Below are positions 18,305 to 27,585 of a DNA stretch of 64,000 nucleotides, one piece after another; the stretch's first letter is position 1; every line of letters starts with the position of its first letter. The position numbers were made by a program, and so were the translations under genes. The notes under the pieces are model-generated. The model worked only from the letters and a program-made list of their open reading frames with translations, was not told the origin of the DNA and did not search any database. Source of the stretch: Algoriphagus winogradskyi. GTDB taxonomy: Bacteria; Bacteroidota; Bacteroidia; Cytophagales; Cyclobacteriaceae. The stretch covers positions 620,001 to 684,000 of the forward strand of contig NZ_FXUA01000002.1 of the NCBI RefSeq assembly GCF_900182815.1, in the 5' to 3' direction.

Positions 18305-19909
18305 TTAAGCAATTGTACCTAAAATTACATAAATAATTACTGTGATTGCAATCAAAATCCAGCCCAGCATTGTGGCATGTTTCCAAGGAACAATGCTGAG
18401 TTTGCCTGAATCTACCATTACAAATGGATTTTTTACTGGAAATTGAGCAGATACCAAATGCATCACAATTAGATTGAGTATAAACTCTATTCCCCAAATA
18501 TGAACGAAATGGATGTTGACTTTAAGTATCAAATCCATCAAAATGTAGAATGCTAAGCCGAAAACCAATCCTGCTTTGGCACCAGCAGCAGATACTTTTG
18601 GGAAAAAGAATCCTGCGATAATCACGGTAGCCATCGGGATAAAGAAGATGCCATTTAGCTGTTGCAAAAGCTGATAAAGCCCTGCCGGTGCATTGGCCAC
18701 AAAAGGTGCAACTAGAATAGAAACAATCGCCAAAATTGCTGAAACCCACTTTCCTATTCGGACGAGTTGGCCTTCCTTAGCTGATTTCTTGATATAAACT
18801 TTAAAAATATCTAGGCTGAAAATAGTCGCTGCGCTATTCAAAGCACTATTGAACGTGCTCAAAATCGCCCCCATGATCACCGCTACAAAGAACCCTGTCA
18901 TCCACGGCGGAAGCACACGCTTGACCAGCTCTGGATAGACGCTATCCTGGGAATCAAAAAGCGTATCACCGAAATAATAGAAGCCTATAATCCCAGGAAG
19001 GACAATCACAAGTGGGATCAGGATTTTCAAAATTCCTGTAAATAATAATCCCTTTTGCGCTTCTTTCAGACTCACCGCTCCTAGTGCTCGCTGCACAATG
19101 GATTGATGCATGGTCCAGAAATACAATTGATTGATGATCAGTCCGGTGAAAAGCACTTCGAAAGGAAGAATGGAATCTCTGGATCCCGGACCGATCGAAG
19201 GTTCCTTGCTGATCACATTAAACTTCTCGGGAGCATTATTAAAGACCTTCACCAAGCCATCTATTACATTTCCATCTCCAATATCCCAAAGTGCAAAAAT
19301 AGGAACAAGCAAACCGGCGATCAGCAAGCCGAAGCCATTGATGGTGTCAGTGTAAGCGACCATTTTTAAGCCTCCAAAAATCGCATAAACTGCTCCGATT
19401 ACTCCCACCACGACTACTGTAAGCCAAATTCCTTCTTTTTGTGTGATCCCGAGTGTTTCCGAAATCCCAAAAATTGATTCAATATTTATCGCTCCTGTAT
19501 AAAGTACAATTGGGAGTAAAGTGACGACAAATGATGTGATAAGTAAAAGCGAAATCAGCGCCTGCGTCATTTTATCATACCTTTTTTCCAAAAACTCAGG
19601 AATGGTAGTCAATCCCATTCTCAGGTATTTTGGGATAAAGTACAGTGCACCGATCACCAAAGCGATGGCTGAAGTGACTTCCCAAGCGATAATGATCGCT
19701 CCGTTTTTATAGGCTGATCCATTCATTCCTACCAGGTGCTCGGTGGAAATATTGGTCAGCAACATGGAACCGGCGATGACTACGCCGGTCAAACTTCGAC
19801 CACCTAGAAAATACCCGTCTTGGGTGGCGAGATTTTGCTTGCGAAGCATCCACGTGGAGTAGATAGCTACGAAGCCTGTGAATGCTAGAAAACTGAAAAG
19901 AGTAAGCAA
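18305..19909 (-). CDS. Sodium:solute symporter (SSS family), probable inositol/sugar importer
   Basis: A 534-residue transporter with about 14 membrane segments. DGYFLGGRSLTGVVIAGSML and the NISTEHLVGMNGSAYKNG stretch on TM1 match the vSGLT-like branch of the SSS family, and WTMHQSIVQRALGA is the TM7 region. The start appears to be TTG at 19907-19909, just after the signal-anchor-like first helix begins. Its gene lies 4 bp from the myo-inositol oxygenase gene, so myo-inositol is the most likely substrate; this is inferred from context only. Confidence 0.88.
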   Translation of the reverse strand: MLTLFSFLAFTGFVAIYSTWMLRKQNLATQDGYFLGGRSLTGVVIAGSMLLTNISTEHLVGMNGSAYKNGAIIIAWEVTSAIALVIGALYFIPKYLRMGLTTIPEFLEKRYDKMTQALISLLLITSFVVTLLPIVLYTGAINIESIFGISETLGITQKEGIWLTVVVVGVIGAVYAIFGGLKMVAYTDTINGFGLLIAGLLVPIFALWDIGDGNVIDGLVKVFNNAPEKFNVISKEPSIGPGSRDSILPFEVLFTGLIINQLYFWTMHQSIVQRALGAVSLKEAQKGLLFTGILKILIPLVIVLPGIIGFYYFGDTLFDSQDSVYPELVKRVLPPWMTGFFVAVIMGAILSTFNSALNSAATIFSLDIFKVYIKKSAKEGQLVRIGKWVSAILAIVSILVAPFVANAPAGLYQLLQQLNGIFFIPMATVIIAGFFFPKVSAAGAKAGLVFGLAFYILMDLILKVNIHFVHIWGIEFILNLIVMHLVSAQFPVKNPFVMVDSGKLSIVPWKHATMLGWILIAITVIIYVILGTIA

Positions 19910-19948
19910 TTATTTTGGGTTGTGTGGGTTTATTGAAATTGTATTCTG

Positions 19949-19979
19949 GAAAAATAGGAAAATAGAACGGGTAGACAAA
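19949..19979 (-). promoter_or_regulatory. Promoter of the symporter-MIOX operon
   Basis: On the minus strand TTTG (19976-19979), a 19-bp spacer and TATTTTTC (19949-19956) match the Bacteroidota consensus except for the last base. Transcription would start near 19942, about 33 nt before the TTG start. Confidence 0.5.
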
Positions 19980-20229
19980 AGTTCCGGTGTTATCTAATGA
20001 TCAATAGCAAATTTCCCTTTTGATGAAGTTAAAGTGTCAAACACAAGGTTAGGTCTATTCTGAAAAATGATACTTACCTCATTCAGGATTCTTTGGTCCC
20101 TACAGACATTTTTGGTTTAATGAGATGGATTAATGATATTGAAGTAGGTTTCTTTGGATTAAAAACTATAGTCATAAGGAATTTCATTACTGCTTTTATC
20201 TGAAATAGTCCAATTTTTTCTTCTATCCT
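19980..20229. other. Intergenic gap with no recognised gene
   Basis: Divergent space between the symporter gene and a membrane-protein gene. It is AT-rich. A short open frame on the minus strand here has no recognisable features and crosses the start of the next gene, so I do not call it. No hairpin or repeat was seen. Confidence 0.5.
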
Positions 20230-20904
20230 ATGGTAGCAACACTCAAAATAGAGCAATCTCAAAGGGTTGTAAATATCGTTTTCCAAATTCTTTTAATCCT
20301 TATTCTCATCTTTGGAAATATTTCTACAATAGCTATTCCTCGAGGGATCATTGGATGGCAGATTTCCCATTTTTTCTTGATCGCTGTAGCGGATTTTTAT
20401 GTAGATGACTTCCGGGAACCAAAATTAAAATACAGTCTATTGCTATATGCTGCTTTTGCAGTTTTTATCCTATTTAGTCTTTCTGAAAATGTTTTTGATA
20501 AACTCTATATTCGTTTGCATGGTGCCATCCTGATTTTAGGGAATCTATTAGGGAGGAAGATAGATAGGCCGTTTTGGAAGCATATTACGGTAGTGTATTT
20601 GCTGATCCTCTGCGTGTATGAATATCGCAACAATGAAATGACGCAGGATTTAATAACTATCAGTGCCTACTCGGTTGTTGCAATTTTGATTTTAGGTTTG
20701 GTTGAAAAACTTTCCGAGCGTCATAAGAATTTTTGGATGCTGCATTCAAGTTTATTATTTGTTTGGATTATTTATCAAGGGCCATATTACAGAGAAGCAT
20801 TTGTGTTTTTAATAGGAGGTACAGCCTACGAATTGACGAAGCTTTTTATCAATGAGCTGGGATTCAATTTTGTTTTTAAAAAGGATAAAGGAAGTATGGG
20901 CTAA
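20230..20904 (+). CDS. Integral membrane protein of unknown function
   Basis: A 224-residue hydrophobic protein with about six or seven membrane segments (for example VFQILLILILIFGNIS near the N-terminus and LLLYAAFAVFILFSL). It ends in a basic soluble tail (KKDKGSMG). I do not recognise a family and see no signature motif. It is AT-rich relative to its neighbours. It is followed after 88 bp by the alpha/beta hydrolase gene on the same strand. Confidence 0.6.
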   Translation: MVATLKIEQSQRVVNIVFQILLILILIFGNISTIAIPRGIIGWQISHFFLIAVADFYVDDFREPKLKYSLLLYAAFAVFILFSLSENVFDKLYIRLHGAILILGNLLGRKIDRPFWKHITVVYLLILCVYEYRNNEMTQDLITISAYSVVAILILGLVEKLSERHKNFWMLHSSLLFVWIIYQGPYYREAFVFLIGGTAYELTKLFINELGFNFVFKKDKGSMG

Positions 20905-20992
20905 CCTGATGACGATTGGTTTTATAGCTCTTTTGATTTCCAGTTTTAAATTCAGGATGCATTACTTTAGTGAATTCAATTAGCTGACGATA

Positions 20993-22405
20993 ATGAAAAA
21001 AATAATGAAAACTGCTTCCTTAATTATATTGATGTTCTTGGCTTCCCTGAGCAGCTTTGCTCAAGATATCACCGGCCAGTGGAATGGAGCACTGAAAGTT
21101 CAGACTGTCCAGCTTCGGTTGGTTTTTAATATTGAAAAATCAGAAAGCGGCTATAGCGCGACCATGGACAGTCCTGATCAAGGTGCATTTGGGATTCCAG
21201 TGACTTCAACCAGTTTTGAAGATGGTACACTGAAAATCTCGATTACCAACGCCAATATAAAGTACGAGGGAACACTAGGTGATGACAATGTTATCATCGG
21301 GGTATTTACTCAGGCGGGTCAGGCCTTTCCTATGAATCTGTCCAGAGAGGAAATAGAAAAAGTAGTAGCAAAAAGACCACAGGAGCCTCAAAAACCATTT
21401 CCTTACCGCTCTGAAAATGTGATTTTTGATAATAAACAGGCGGAAATATTACTGGCTGGTACACTTACGATGCCCGAGCAAGACGGGATATACCCAGCGG
21501 TGGTGCTGATCTCAGGGTCTGGTCCGCAAAATCGTGATGAAGAATTAATGGGGCATAAGCCTTTTTTGGTTTTGTCAGACTATCTGACTAGAAATGGGAT
21601 TGCTGTTTTGCGCTTTGATGATCGAGGCACGGCAGCTTCCACAGGTGACTTCAGTGCTGCTACTTCTGTTGACTTTGCTACTGATGTAGCTTCGGCTGTG
21701 CAGTATTTGCAGTCAAGACCGGAGATAGACAAAAGTAAAATAGGTCTTGTCGGGCATAGTGAGGGCGGGATCATCGCGCCTATGGTGGCGGGAGATTCTG
21801 ATGACATTGACTTTATCGTGTTGCTTGCGGGGACTGGAATTCGTGGAGATAAACTACTTCTTGCGCAACAAACACTGATCGGGGAAGCTGCCGGGATGAG
21901 CCCCAATCAGCTTGAAGAAAATGAGATGATCAGCAGGAAAGCTTTTGAAATCATGGTCAAAGATCAAAGCGATGAGGAACTTGAAAATGGTATCAAAGCC
22001 TACATGACTCAGGTGTTTCGCAATATCCCGGTAGAAAATGTGCCCGGAGGTATGACCGAGGCGGAGTTTGTTGCAGCTCAAGTGACCCAACTCACCAGTC
22101 CTTGGATGCAATATTTTATCAAGTATGATCCAGCTCCAGCTTTGGAAAAGGTAAGCTGTCCGGTGTTGGCGATCAATGGAGAAAAAGACCTCCAAGTCCC
22201 ACCGAAGGAGAACTTGGAAGCAATCAAAGCTGCCTTAGCAAAAGGAGGAAATACGAACGTGACTACGGTGGAACTGGCCGGGCTGAATCACTTATTCCAG
22301 GAAGCTGAGACTGGCTCACCTAGCGAGTATGCTGAGATAGAGCAGACCTTCTCACCAAAGGCGCTTGAGGTGGTCACGAATTGGATCAAGGAGCAGGTGA
22401 AGTAA
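20993..22405 (+). CDS. Secreted alpha/beta hydrolase (S9-like esterase)
   Basis: A 470-residue exported hydrolase. A signal peptide (residues 1-23, ending SSFA) leads to a ~100-residue beta domain opening DITGQWNGAL, then a catalytic domain. LISGSGPQNRDEE forms the oxyanion loop, GHSEGG holds the nucleophile Ser, the acid is likely the Asp in NGEKDLQVP, and the His is in LNHLFQEAE. This build is common in Bacteroidota periplasmic esterases and peptidases; the substrate is unknown. A second in-frame ATG (M5) also could start it. Confidence 0.85.
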   Translation: MKKIMKTASLIILMFLASLSSFAQDITGQWNGALKVQTVQLRLVFNIEKSESGYSATMDSPDQGAFGIPVTSTSFEDGTLKISITNANIKYEGTLGDDNVIIGVFTQAGQAFPMNLSREEIEKVVAKRPQEPQKPFPYRSENVIFDNKQAEILLAGTLTMPEQDGIYPAVVLISGSGPQNRDEELMGHKPFLVLSDYLTRNGIAVLRFDDRGTAASTGDFSAATSVDFATDVASAVQYLQSRPEIDKSKIGLVGHSEGGIIAPMVAGDSDDIDFIVLLAGTGIRGDKLLLAQQTLIGEAAGMSPNQLEENEMISRKAFEIMVKDQSDEELENGIKAYMTQVFRNIPVENVPGGMTEAEFVAAQVTQLTSPWMQYFIKYDPAPALEKVSCPVLAINGEKDLQVPPKENLEAIKAALAKGGNTNVTTVELAGLNHLFQEAETGSPSEYAEIEQTFSPKALEVVTNWIKEQVK

Positions 22406-22429
22406 TTAACTCCATAAATAGCTTCTGAC

Positions 22430-25396
22430 TTATGTTGATATAGCAAAATCTTTGCTTGTCGGCGGTACCTCCTTCTTCCCCTTCAGCCCCACTTTCCACA
22501 TGCCATGTACATCCACGGCGAAGGTGCCGAATTCCTCTACGACCTTGCCTCGCATTTTGTAAAATCCTTGGCCCTGAAAAGGAAAGCGCTTCAACGAAGG
22601 AGGAAAATGCACCGTGTCCAGCCAGTCTCCCTTGGGATCTAGAAAAGTCCCAAAAGCCATGTGCTCCCGGTGTATCGTTCGTACGTCTTTCGTGACTACG
22701 AGTCGACCGAGAACTTCCACATTTTTCCCTAATAACTGTGGAAGCTGCTCTGCCAGAACAGTTCCTTTGCCATCGTGAGCACAAAGACGGAACATGTCCG
22801 TAAGCGCAAAACCCAGCACATTGATCTCGTCTAGCGCGTCTTCCAGCGGGTAATCAGGAAAATCCGGTAGGGTAAAATCCATGGGAGGTTCCTTGAAAAG
22901 CGCCGGAGAATCAGGAATAGACGTGAGATGTTTTTGGGCGAAATTGGCTTTCCAAAGCAGTTTTTTCTTTCCCAAACCTGTAAACTCAAATGCCCCCACA
23001 CTGATCAGAATATTCAGTTGCTCCGGACCGGCATGCGTGCGCTCGATAAAATCCTCCAAACCCAGGTAATCTCCATTGGCCTGCCTTTCTTCCAAGATCA
23101 AATCGCAGAGCTTCTTTTCCAATTGCTGTACATGGATCAAGCCTACGAAGACCTCCTCCCGAATGATGTTGGTTAGGTACTCACTACGATTGACACAGGG
23201 TGGGTTGACCTTTGCTCCGGTGCGTTTGAGTTCATGGAAATAGAATTCGGTGCTGTAAAATCCTCCAAAGTTATTGATCACCGCCACCATAAATTCCATG
23301 GGGAAATAGGTCTTCAGGTACAGACTCTGGTAGCTTTCCACTGCAAAAGAAGCTGAGTGCGCCTTGGAAAAGGAATAGCCGCCGAAAGATTCCATTTGCC
23401 TCCAAACTTCCGCTGCGACGGTGTCATCATGCCCAAGTTTGGTGCAGTTTGCAAAGTACTTTTCCTTGATCTCATTGAAGCGATTGTGCGATCTGTACTT
23501 GCCCGACATGGCCCGACGCAGAATATCCGCCTCGCCCATATCCAGTCCTGCGAAGTGATGTGCAACCTTGATCACATCTTCCTGATACACCATCACGCCG
23601 AAGGTTTCTTCCAGCAGTTCCTTCATTTTAGGATGCAGGTAGATGATCTTTTCGGGATCGTGAAATCGCTCGATGTATTGCTTCATCATCCCCGACTGCG
23701 ACACGCCTGGTCGTATGATGGAACTGGCCGCTACCAGTGTGAGGTAATCGTCACATTTGAGTTTGGTGAGGAGCTGGCGCATGGCCGGACTCTCGATGTA
23801 AAAGCAGCCGATCGTATCTGCTTTCCGGATTTGCTCGGCGACTTTGAGGTCGCTCATGAACTCTTCTACCCGATGGATATCGATGTCGATTCCCCGGTTT
23901 TGCTTCACCAGTCGGATGGCTTCCTTGATATGTCCCAATCCGCGCTGACTGAGGATGTCAAGTTTGAACAGGCCGATTTTCTCTGCCAAAAACATATCGA
24001 TCTGTGCCGTGCAAAAGCCCTTTGGAGGAAGTTCGTTGACCGTGTATTGATAGATAGGCTTCTCGGAAATCAGCATCCCGCCCGGGTGAATGGAAAGGTG
24101 ATTCGGGAAATTCTCCAGCAACTGTCCGTACTTCAGAATCGTGCGCTGGATTTTATCCTCATTCATCGGCTGATCCTTGCCTCGGACGAGTTGGTCGATT
24201 TCTTCTTTTGGCAGACCAAAAACTTTCCCCAACTCACGGATCACGGCTCTGCGCTGAAAGGTGCTGTACATTCCCAGCAGGGAAACATGATCTTTGCCGT
24301 AACGCTTGAAAATGTAATCGATCACTTCATCCCGGTCTTTCCAGGAGAAATCTATGTCAAAATCCGGAGGGGAAGTCCGGTGAGGGTTGAGAAATCGCTC
24401 GAAATACAAGTCGAGTTTGATCGGATCCACATCGGTGATTTTCAGGCAATAAGCTACAATGGAATTGGCGCCACTTCCTCGCCCTACGTAGTAAAAGCCA
24501 CGATTTTGCGCATAGCGGATCACGTCCCAAACGATCAGGAAATACGCATTGAAATTTAGATCATTGATGATTTTCAGTTCTTTGATTACCCGTGCTTTGG
24601 CTACAGGATTATTGCCATAGCGATAGTGAAAGCCTTCCATGGCAAGCTTTTCCAATAAAATCCGGTCGTCTTCCCCGCTCGCGCTGTAGTGTTTTTTGTT
24701 TTTGTCAGTGCTCAGCTCTGTTTTGATTTCACAGGACTCGATCAGCTGTAGCGTGTTGCTGATCATTCCGGGAAAATTCCGAAAAGCACTCATCAACGCT
24801 GCTTCCGAGACAAACATTTCATCCGGGGAGGCAAAGTCATTTTCTCCCAGTTTACTGATCAGCGTATTTTTGCCGATGGCTCGAAGCAAACGATGAATAT
24901 TGAAAGCCGTTTTGTCTTGAAAAGTCACCGGATGTCGGATGATGTATTTCTTGGGAAAGGCTTCCACCTCCTGCTTTTTCAGGCGATTCAGCTCGCTCGC
25001 CAATACGCCGATGAATTCATGTTCTTTTAGGTTTTGCGCAGCAAAGCTTCCAAACGGATAAATAATCAGTACCTCTGAAAAGCAGTCAGGTCGCTCAGGG
25101 AAAGCTAATTCCTGCTGTAAATGCTGAGACAAAAACCGATTGATTTCAAGAAGTCCCGCATCATTTTTCGCCAATAAGGTATAGCAGAAAACATCGGCGT
25201 TTCGGATTTCTGTTCCGACAATGGGTTTGATGTTTTTTACCCTACAGAAATCCACGAAATCCCAGCTGTCTGCCGTGCTGTTGATATTGGTGAGGCCAAG
25301 AGAGGAAAGGCCGCGCTCGGCTGCAGCATCCACGAGTTTCTCGGTGCTGAAGGTACCGTAGCGGTAGCTGAACCAGGTTTTACAAGTAATAAACAT
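22430..25396 (-). CDS. dnaE2: Short DNA polymerase III alpha-like protein (DnaE2/ImuC type)
   Basis: A 988-residue C-family polymerase, much shorter than replicative DnaE (~1160 or more residues). The catalytic Asp triad region is PDFDIDFSW (D345, D347, D349), preceded by the conserved VGRGSGANSIVAYCL. The PHP domain is present but its metal-binding HLHxHS opening is replaced by CKTWFSY, so PHP proofreading is unlikely. A tandem HhH and a C-terminal OB fold are seen; no clear clamp motif is found. Its gene starts one base after the dinB stop. This is the Bacteroidota counterpart of the DnaE2 mutasome arrangement. Confidence 0.88.
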   Translation of the reverse strand: MFITCKTWFSYRYGTFSTEKLVDAAAERGLSSLGLTNINSTADSWDFVDFCRVKNIKPIVGTEIRNADVFCYTLLAKNDAGLLEINRFLSQHLQQELAFPERPDCFSEVLIIYPFGSFAAQNLKEHEFIGVLASELNRLKKQEVEAFPKKYIIRHPVTFQDKTAFNIHRLLRAIGKNTLISKLGENDFASPDEMFVSEAALMSAFRNFPGMISNTLQLIESCEIKTELSTDKNKKHYSASGEDDRILLEKLAMEGFHYRYGNNPVAKARVIKELKIINDLNFNAYFLIVWDVIRYAQNRGFYYVGRGSGANSIVAYCLKITDVDPIKLDLYFERFLNPHRTSPPDFDIDFSWKDRDEVIDYIFKRYGKDHVSLLGMYSTFQRRAVIRELGKVFGLPKEEIDQLVRGKDQPMNEDKIQRTILKYGQLLENFPNHLSIHPGGMLISEKPIYQYTVNELPPKGFCTAQIDMFLAEKIGLFKLDILSQRGLGHIKEAIRLVKQNRGIDIDIHRVEEFMSDLKVAEQIRKADTIGCFYIESPAMRQLLTKLKCDDYLTLVAASSIIRPGVSQSGMMKQYIERFHDPEKIIYLHPKMKELLEETFGVMVYQEDVIKVAHHFAGLDMGEADILRRAMSGKYRSHNRFNEIKEKYFANCTKLGHDDTVAAEVWRQMESFGGYSFSKAHSASFAVESYQSLYLKTYFPMEFMVAVINNFGGFYSTEFYFHELKRTGAKVNPPCVNRSEYLTNIIREEVFVGLIHVQQLEKKLCDLILEERQANGDYLGLEDFIERTHAGPEQLNILISVGAFEFTGLGKKKLLWKANFAQKHLTSIPDSPALFKEPPMDFTLPDFPDYPLEDALDEINVLGFALTDMFRLCAHDGKGTVLAEQLPQLLGKNVEVLGRLVVTKDVRTIHREHMAFGTFLDPKGDWLDTVHFPPSLKRFPFQGQGFYKMRGKVVEEFGTFAVDVHGMWKVGLKGKKEVPPTSKDFAIST

Positions 25397-25397
25397 T

Positions 25398-26546
25398 TTA
25401 GGCGCGGGTTAGGGTGATGGCTCGAGTGAGGCTTTTTTCGCCGTAGCGGTTTTTGATCCAGTCGATGGCTTGGTACAGGTTTACACCTTCTTCGGTGTCT
25501 TGGAAAAGGTCGATCTGCTGATTTCCCTGTACGAGATGACTGACTTTTACACCGACCAGCCGCACGAGCATTCTCCGGTCATAGAGCTTGGCAAAGAGTT
25601 CCTTGGCTCTTTCCAGCAGTACTTCATCCGAACTGGTGTACGATATAATGCATTGACGGCTGACCGTGTCGAAATTTGCATAGCGGAGCTTTACCGTGAT
25701 GCAGCCACAGAGCTTGCGTTTTTGGCGAAGCTCAAAGCCGACTTTCTCCGTCATTCGCACGAGCTGGCTATTGAGAAAAGCCATGTCGATGGTGTCCGAC
25801 TCAAAGGTGTTTTCCGTGCCAATGCTCTTTTGCTCGGTGTATGGAATGACCGGTGATTCGTCAATTCCATTGGCTTTTCGGGAAAGGTCGATTCCCCATT
25901 TTCCCAGGAGATTTTGCATCATTCGGGGTGGGATTTCGCTGAGTAAGCGGATGTTTTCCACACCCATTCGCTCCAATAATGTGGAGGTTTTTTCGCCTAT
26001 ACCCGGCATTCTTCGAATTGGAAGTGGTGCTAGGTAGGGTTTCTCTTTGCCGAAAGGAATAGTCGTCTGCCCGTTCGGTTTGGCGTCATGGGTGGCAACT
26101 TTGGATACGAGTTTGTTCACGGCCAAAGCGCAGGAAATCGGTAAGCCAGATTCCTTGACGATCTTTTCGCGCAGTTCTTTGGTGAATTTTTCGCAGCCAA
26201 AAAAGCGATCCATTCCTGTCATATCGATGTAAAATTCATCGATGGAAGCCTTCTCCATCAGCGGAACCTGTTCCTGAATGACTTCCGTGACCAAGCGCGA
26301 CTGCTGGCTGTAGCTGTCATGATCGCCTTTGATATAAAATGCCGAAGGGCAAAGTCTCCGCGCCAGCTTCATAGGCATGGCGGAATGCACACCGAATTTC
26401 CGCGCCTCGTAACTGCACGAAGCCACTACTCCCCGGTCGGAACTGCCGCCGATGATGACGGGTTTTCCCTTTAGCGCTTCGTTTTTCAACCGCTCCACAG
26501 ACACAAAAAACGTGTCCAGATCCAAATGCACGATATGCCTTTCCAT
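25398..26546 (-). CDS. dinB: DNA polymerase IV-like Y-family polymerase
   Basis: A 382-residue translesion polymerase. The palm-domain metal ligands are in VHLDLDTFFVSVE (D8, D10) and KASIDEFYIDM (around residues 101-111); a fingers region with SCSYEARKFGV follows the first. RRMPGIGEKTSTLLERMGV is the thumb HhH motif. NQQIDLFQ at residues 342-349 is a good match to the beta-clamp-binding consensus QxxDLF, so this subunit can recruit the clamp for the pair. It is transcribed with dnaE2 (1-bp gap) from the operator shared with the LexA-like gene. Confidence 0.93.
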   Translation of the reverse strand: MERHIVHLDLDTFFVSVERLKNEALKGKPVIIGGSSDRGVVASCSYEARKFGVHSAMPMKLARRLCPSAFYIKGDHDSYSQQSRLVTEVIQEQVPLMEKASIDEFYIDMTGMDRFFGCEKFTKELREKIVKESGLPISCALAVNKLVSKVATHDAKPNGQTTIPFGKEKPYLAPLPIRRMPGIGEKTSTLLERMGVENIRLLSEIPPRMMQNLLGKWGIDLSRKANGIDESPVIPYTEQKSIGTENTFESDTIDMAFLNSQLVRMTEKVGFELRQKRKLCGCITVKLRYANFDTVSRQCIISYTSSDEVLLERAKELFAKLYDRRMLVRLVGVKVSHLVQGNQQIDLFQDTEEGVNLYQAIDWIKNRYGEKSLTRAITLTRA

Positions 26547-26562
26547 TTCTCAGATTACTTGC

Positions 26563-26570
26563 TATATTTG
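26563..26570 (+). promoter_or_regulatory. -7 element of the LexA-like repressor gene
   Basis: TATATTTG matches TAnnTTTG. It is followed immediately by the 17-bp operator, so a bound repressor would block its own transcription. No clear -33 TTG is found at the usual distance. A good -7 element for the divergent dinB side was not found. Confidence 0.45.
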
Positions 26571-26585
26571 ATAGTATTAGTATCA
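26569..26585. promoter_or_regulatory. Candidate LexA-like operator, 17-bp near-perfect palindrome
   Basis: TGATAGTATTAGTATCA is symmetric at seven of eight positions on either side of the central T. It sits in the 69-bp divergent gap between dinB and the XRE-S24 repressor gene, overlapping the repressor's -7 element. It is the only strong symmetric element in the gap. Confidence 0.6.
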
Positions 26586-26615
26586 TTTTATTGTCATTAA
26601 TTGTATCGAATAAAA

Positions 26616-27428
26616 ATGGGAAGTCAAAGCTTTTTCTGGGCGGGCAATCTGAAATTTCTCAGAAAGCGACGCAAATTGAGTCAGGATATGCTGGCTGAAA
26701 ATCTTGGCATGACTCGCGCCAAACTGAATGCGCATGAAAATGGACATAGCAAGTCACCGGCAATCGAGGATTTGTTGTTGTGTGCGGATTATTTCAGGAT
26801 GAGTGTGGATACGCTGCTTCGGGTGGATTTGTCCAAACTAAGTGAACTGAAGATCCGTGATCTGGAAGCTGGAAATGATGTGTTTCTGAGTGGTTCGAAA
26901 GTTCGGATTCTCGCCACCACTGTGAGCTCAAGTAATGAAGACAACATAGAACTTGTTCCGATCAAAGCCAAAGCAGGGTATTTGGGCGGTTTTGGAGATC
27001 CGGAGTATTTGAGCACACTGCCGGTGTTCAATTTGCCAAATCTGTCAAAGGATAAAAAATACCGCATGTTCCAAACCGAAGGGGATAGCATGTTGCCGAT
27101 AGCAGATGGGGCTTATGTGATTGGTTCGTATTTGTCCGAGTGGAGGCTAGCCAAAGAAACTCCCTGCGTGGTGGTGACGGCAAGTGAGGGGGTCAGTTTT
27201 AAGATGTTAAGTTTTCAGGCGGAGGAGAGAAGCTTTTTGCTTCGTTCGCTAAATCCAATTTACACTCCTTATAGGGTTCCTGCAGAGGAAATCCGTGAGA
27301 TATGGAAGTTTGAATATTATATGAGTGATGAGTTTCCGCAGGAGCCGCTGACGTTGCAACAAGTTGGGATTGAAATTTCGGAGATTAATAGGAAGTTGGG
27401 GTTGATGCAGAAGGGAGGGGAGCTTTGA
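26616..27428 (+). CDS. XRE-type HTH / S24 LexA-like self-cleaving repressor
   Basis: A 270-residue repressor with an N-terminal XRE helix-turn-helix (about residues 8-70, LSQDMLAENLGMTRAKLNAHENG) and a C-terminal S24 peptidase fold. The LexA layout is visible: Ala-Gly at 120-121 (KAKAGYLGG), nucleophile Ser158 in TEGDSMLP and general-base Lys196 in VSFKML. A-to-S spacing is 38 (LexA 35) and S-to-K spacing is 38 (LexA 37), consistent with DNA-damage-induced autocleavage. I chose the ATG at 26616; a TTG at 26601 would add five residues. It is divergent from dinB-dnaE2 and probably controls them. Confidence 0.85.
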   Translation: MGSQSFFWAGNLKFLRKRRKLSQDMLAENLGMTRAKLNAHENGHSKSPAIEDLLLCADYFRMSVDTLLRVDLSKLSELKIRDLEAGNDVFLSGSKVRILATTVSSSNEDNIELVPIKAKAGYLGGFGDPEYLSTLPVFNLPNLSKDKKYRMFQTEGDSMLPIADGAYVIGSYLSEWRLAKETPCVVVTASEGVSFKMLSFQAEERSFLLRSLNPIYTPYRVPAEEIREIWKFEYYMSDEFPQEPLTLQQVGIEISEINRKLGLMQKGGEL

Positions 27429-27463
27429 GAGATTATTTCTCGCGACGACGCAGCGAATGAGTT

Positions 27464-27496
27464 AACCTTTGAGGTCTTTTTTTGACCTCGAAGGTT
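27464..27496. repeat. Inverted repeat after the LexA-like gene
   Basis: AACCTTTGAGGTC and GACCTCGAAGGTT pair over 13 bp with one wobble, around a loop of T. The lack of a T run after the second arm argues against a standard terminator for the plus strand. It resembles the palindromes at 7362-7376. Confidence 0.45.
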
Positions 27497-27585
27497 TCGT
27501 CTAGATGATTAATCTCCCGCTCCCGACAGCTGTACGGGAGGCGCGAAGGCAGGTTTTTTGAGGATATATTTTTTAATACAGATCC

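Noticed and set aside
20083..20286. 67-codon minus-strand frame before the membrane-protein gene
   Set aside because: AT-rich, no motif, and it overlaps the start of the plus-strand gene.
22386..22784. 132-codon minus-strand frame at the dnaE2 3' end
   Set aside because: It lies in another frame over the end of dnaE2 and the hydrolase stop, with low-complexity residues and no family.
23357..24559. 400-codon plus-strand frame antisense to the dnaE2-like gene
   Set aside because: It mirrors the conserved polymerase core on the other strand and has no domain of its own; long antisense frames are common in such genes.
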